In this document: one piece after another, positions 62,601 to 64,000 of the stretch
Numbering within the stretch: position 1 is the stretch's first letter
Layout: every line of letters begins with the position of its first letter
Assembly: GCA_019095985.1 (NCBI GenBank)
Contig: CM032666.1
Span: forward strand, 50,786,432-50,850,431
Length of the DNA: 64,000 bases
Origin: Streblospio benedicti
Taxonomy: Eukaryota > Annelida > Polychaeta > Spionida > Spionidae
Direction of reading: 5' to 3'
Notes under the pieces: model-generated
Databases searched by the model: none
The model's input: the letters and a program-made list of their open reading frames with translations, nothing else
Told to the model about the DNA's origin: nothing
Translations under genes and position numbers: made by a program

Positions 62601-62707
62601 GCTGCAAGACGGCGACACCGGCAAGTCACGGTAACAGTACTATATTTATTCCTAAGCACTTCATTCATGTTTTCTAAGGTAGTTAGCATATGCAATATTG
62701 TGGTGGC

Positions 62708-62877
62708 GTTTGTATATCTTTTTACACGCTTTTTATCCAAAATATGAAAATATATACAGAATTAATTCAAATAAACGTGGGTCCTGTTCATACAATAGAT
62801 CATCACAATAAACGTTTATTTGAATTTCTGTATTTTTTCATATTTTGGATATAACGCATATAAAAAGAAATCCAAAC
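62708..62877. mobile_element. Foldback element upstream of the isochorismatase-like gene
   Basis: Arms of about 70 bp (62708-62778 and 62810-62877) are inverted copies with some mismatches, e.g. atccaaaatatgaaaa and tttcatattttggat. It begins about 108 bp upstream of the start codon. Confidence 0.85.
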
Positions 62878-63036
62878 ACCAAGTACTATATTTAGTTACT
62901 GGAAGAACTGTGATGTTTAAAATTTATGTCATATATTTTTTGTGATCTTAATTTAAATTTTGTATAGGGGGATACTCTAGTCATTTTGTTGTTTTATGAT
63001 TAACGGATTTTGGTGTGATTGTTGATCTAGCTGTTA

Positions 63037-63369
63037 GGGACGGTGCAATATTTACTAGGCAGGGAGGACCGGTGCATATCGAAAAACTTGTCTGAAAAAA
63101 GGTCATGTCCCATGCTGATGTGATGAAATAAAAACTGATGTCCCATGACCTCTATTCATACAAAAAGCTTATGTCCCCTCCCATGATAATTCGAGTGGTT
63201 AATTTGTCATGTCGAAGTGCGATTTTAGCAGCTGAAAAAAAGTACATGTCCCATGCCCAACGAGAATGAAAAATCATCAGACCCCTCTACTTTGTAACTT
63301 GAAAAAAGTACCTGTCCCCCTACCAAATGCACCGGTCCCCCCCCTGCCTGGTAAATATTGCACCGTCCC
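63037..63369. mobile_element. MITE with TTA target duplication, 333 bp
   Basis: Terminal inverted repeats start gggacggtgcaatatttac and end gtaaatattgcaccgtccc, with TTA on both sides (63034-63036, 63370-63372). The inside is rich in repeated catgtccc motifs. Its target and GGGAYG start recall 16145-16557. Confidence 0.9.
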
Positions 63370-63372
63370 TTA

Positions 63373-64000
63373 GTACTAGTAGACTAAGTAAGAGTGGGGA
63401 AGGGCAAACTTTAATGTTATAAGAAGAAATTAAAAATCATAGACAAAACATTTGTATTTGTGGTGCATGTTAAAAACAAGAATGAAAGTAGACAACCAAG
63501 CAGTATTGGAAAAAGAAAAAATACAAGCAAAGAAAAAGCCCACCCTCAACTACACTTCATAACGCAAACAGCACATATGTGCTGCTACAGCAAATGCCGG
63601 GGCCGTTGTGAGTTGTGACCATCGGAAATTTGACTCAAGCGCCATTTGTTGATAGGATTGAAGCCAAAAAAGCTAGCATTTTACAATCATTTTCAAAGGT
63701 AAGTAGTTCAATGTGCTCCATGAATATTGAAAACATATCAAGCTCAACTAACGTACCTTCTCTTGCTGTTGATGTTGTGAATGTTAGAAAACAAGCGCTT
63801 AAATATGGAGGTGCGTTTTGGCTTAATGCTTTTATCCTCTATTATCGTCCAGGCCATGCATCAATCAATATCTGTATTTCAACAAGTGTATCTTTTTAAT
63901 TATCAAAATTTAAGCAAATCGTCTTACACAACTGATCCTACTGAGTTAGAAAGTGATGTTAGCTTTATGATATATTGAAATATACAGTACAGTACAGTGA
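63373..64000. other. Right-edge stretch, no firm gene
   Basis: A plus-strand frame at 63615-63899 contains a donor-like CAAAG/GTAAGTAG at 63698, so a small exon there is possible, but no family is recognised. Confidence 0.35.

Overview
This is a window of AT-rich, intron-bearing animal DNA, most likely from a marine invertebrate. The reasons are spliced genes with GT/AG introns, CR1/jockey-like LINE tails, tRNA-headed short retroposons, many foldback (MITE-like) elements, Polinton-type elements and long minisatellites. The species cannot be fixed from the sequence. Two 100-base N runs (28471-28570 and 51954-52053) divide the window into three contigs.

Contig 1 (1-28470). The left edge holds the 3' end of an LTR retrotransposon, a LINE fragment, a large 22-bp minisatellite, a broken OTU-domain gene and a small remnant of a Polinton-like element (capsid piece, adenain-like protease, dUTPase-fold protein). 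After repeat-rich DNA comes the best host-type gene of the window: a nine-exon minus-strand gene (10800-18895) whose splice phases all agree. It encodes a PHD-like finger, repeated Lys/Arg-rich linker exons, a FLYWCH finger and a MULE transposase domain with its acidic residues in place. Two linker exons were duplicated in tandem together with a foldback element lying in their intron. At 25418-25738 two phased exons of a protein I do not recognise lie on the plus strand.

Contig 2 (28571-51953) begins with a LINE tail, tetranucleotide repeats and a degenerate ~26-bp minisatellite. It then carries rearranged extra copies of the 24.3-28.5 kb region (34012-39143), preceded by about 500 bases of poor-looking sequence; this is probably an assembly or haplotype problem. 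Next to it stands a nearly whole Polinton (about 39.14-51.95 kb). Its protein-primed-type DNA polymerase B is on the plus strand. Capsid, packaging ATPase, integrase and several small proteins are on the minus strand. The right end runs into the gap.

Contig 3 (52054-64000) starts with a second copy of 33.2-33.5 kb, holds a LINE scrap cut by a foldback element, a tRNA-headed SINE and a G-rich minisatellite, and ends with a complete five-exon minus-strand gene for a 225-residue isochorismatase-family hydrolase (58769-62600). This gene is GC-rich in its exons, has an intact Asp-Lys-Cys triad, and is riddled with small foldback elements in its introns and upstream.
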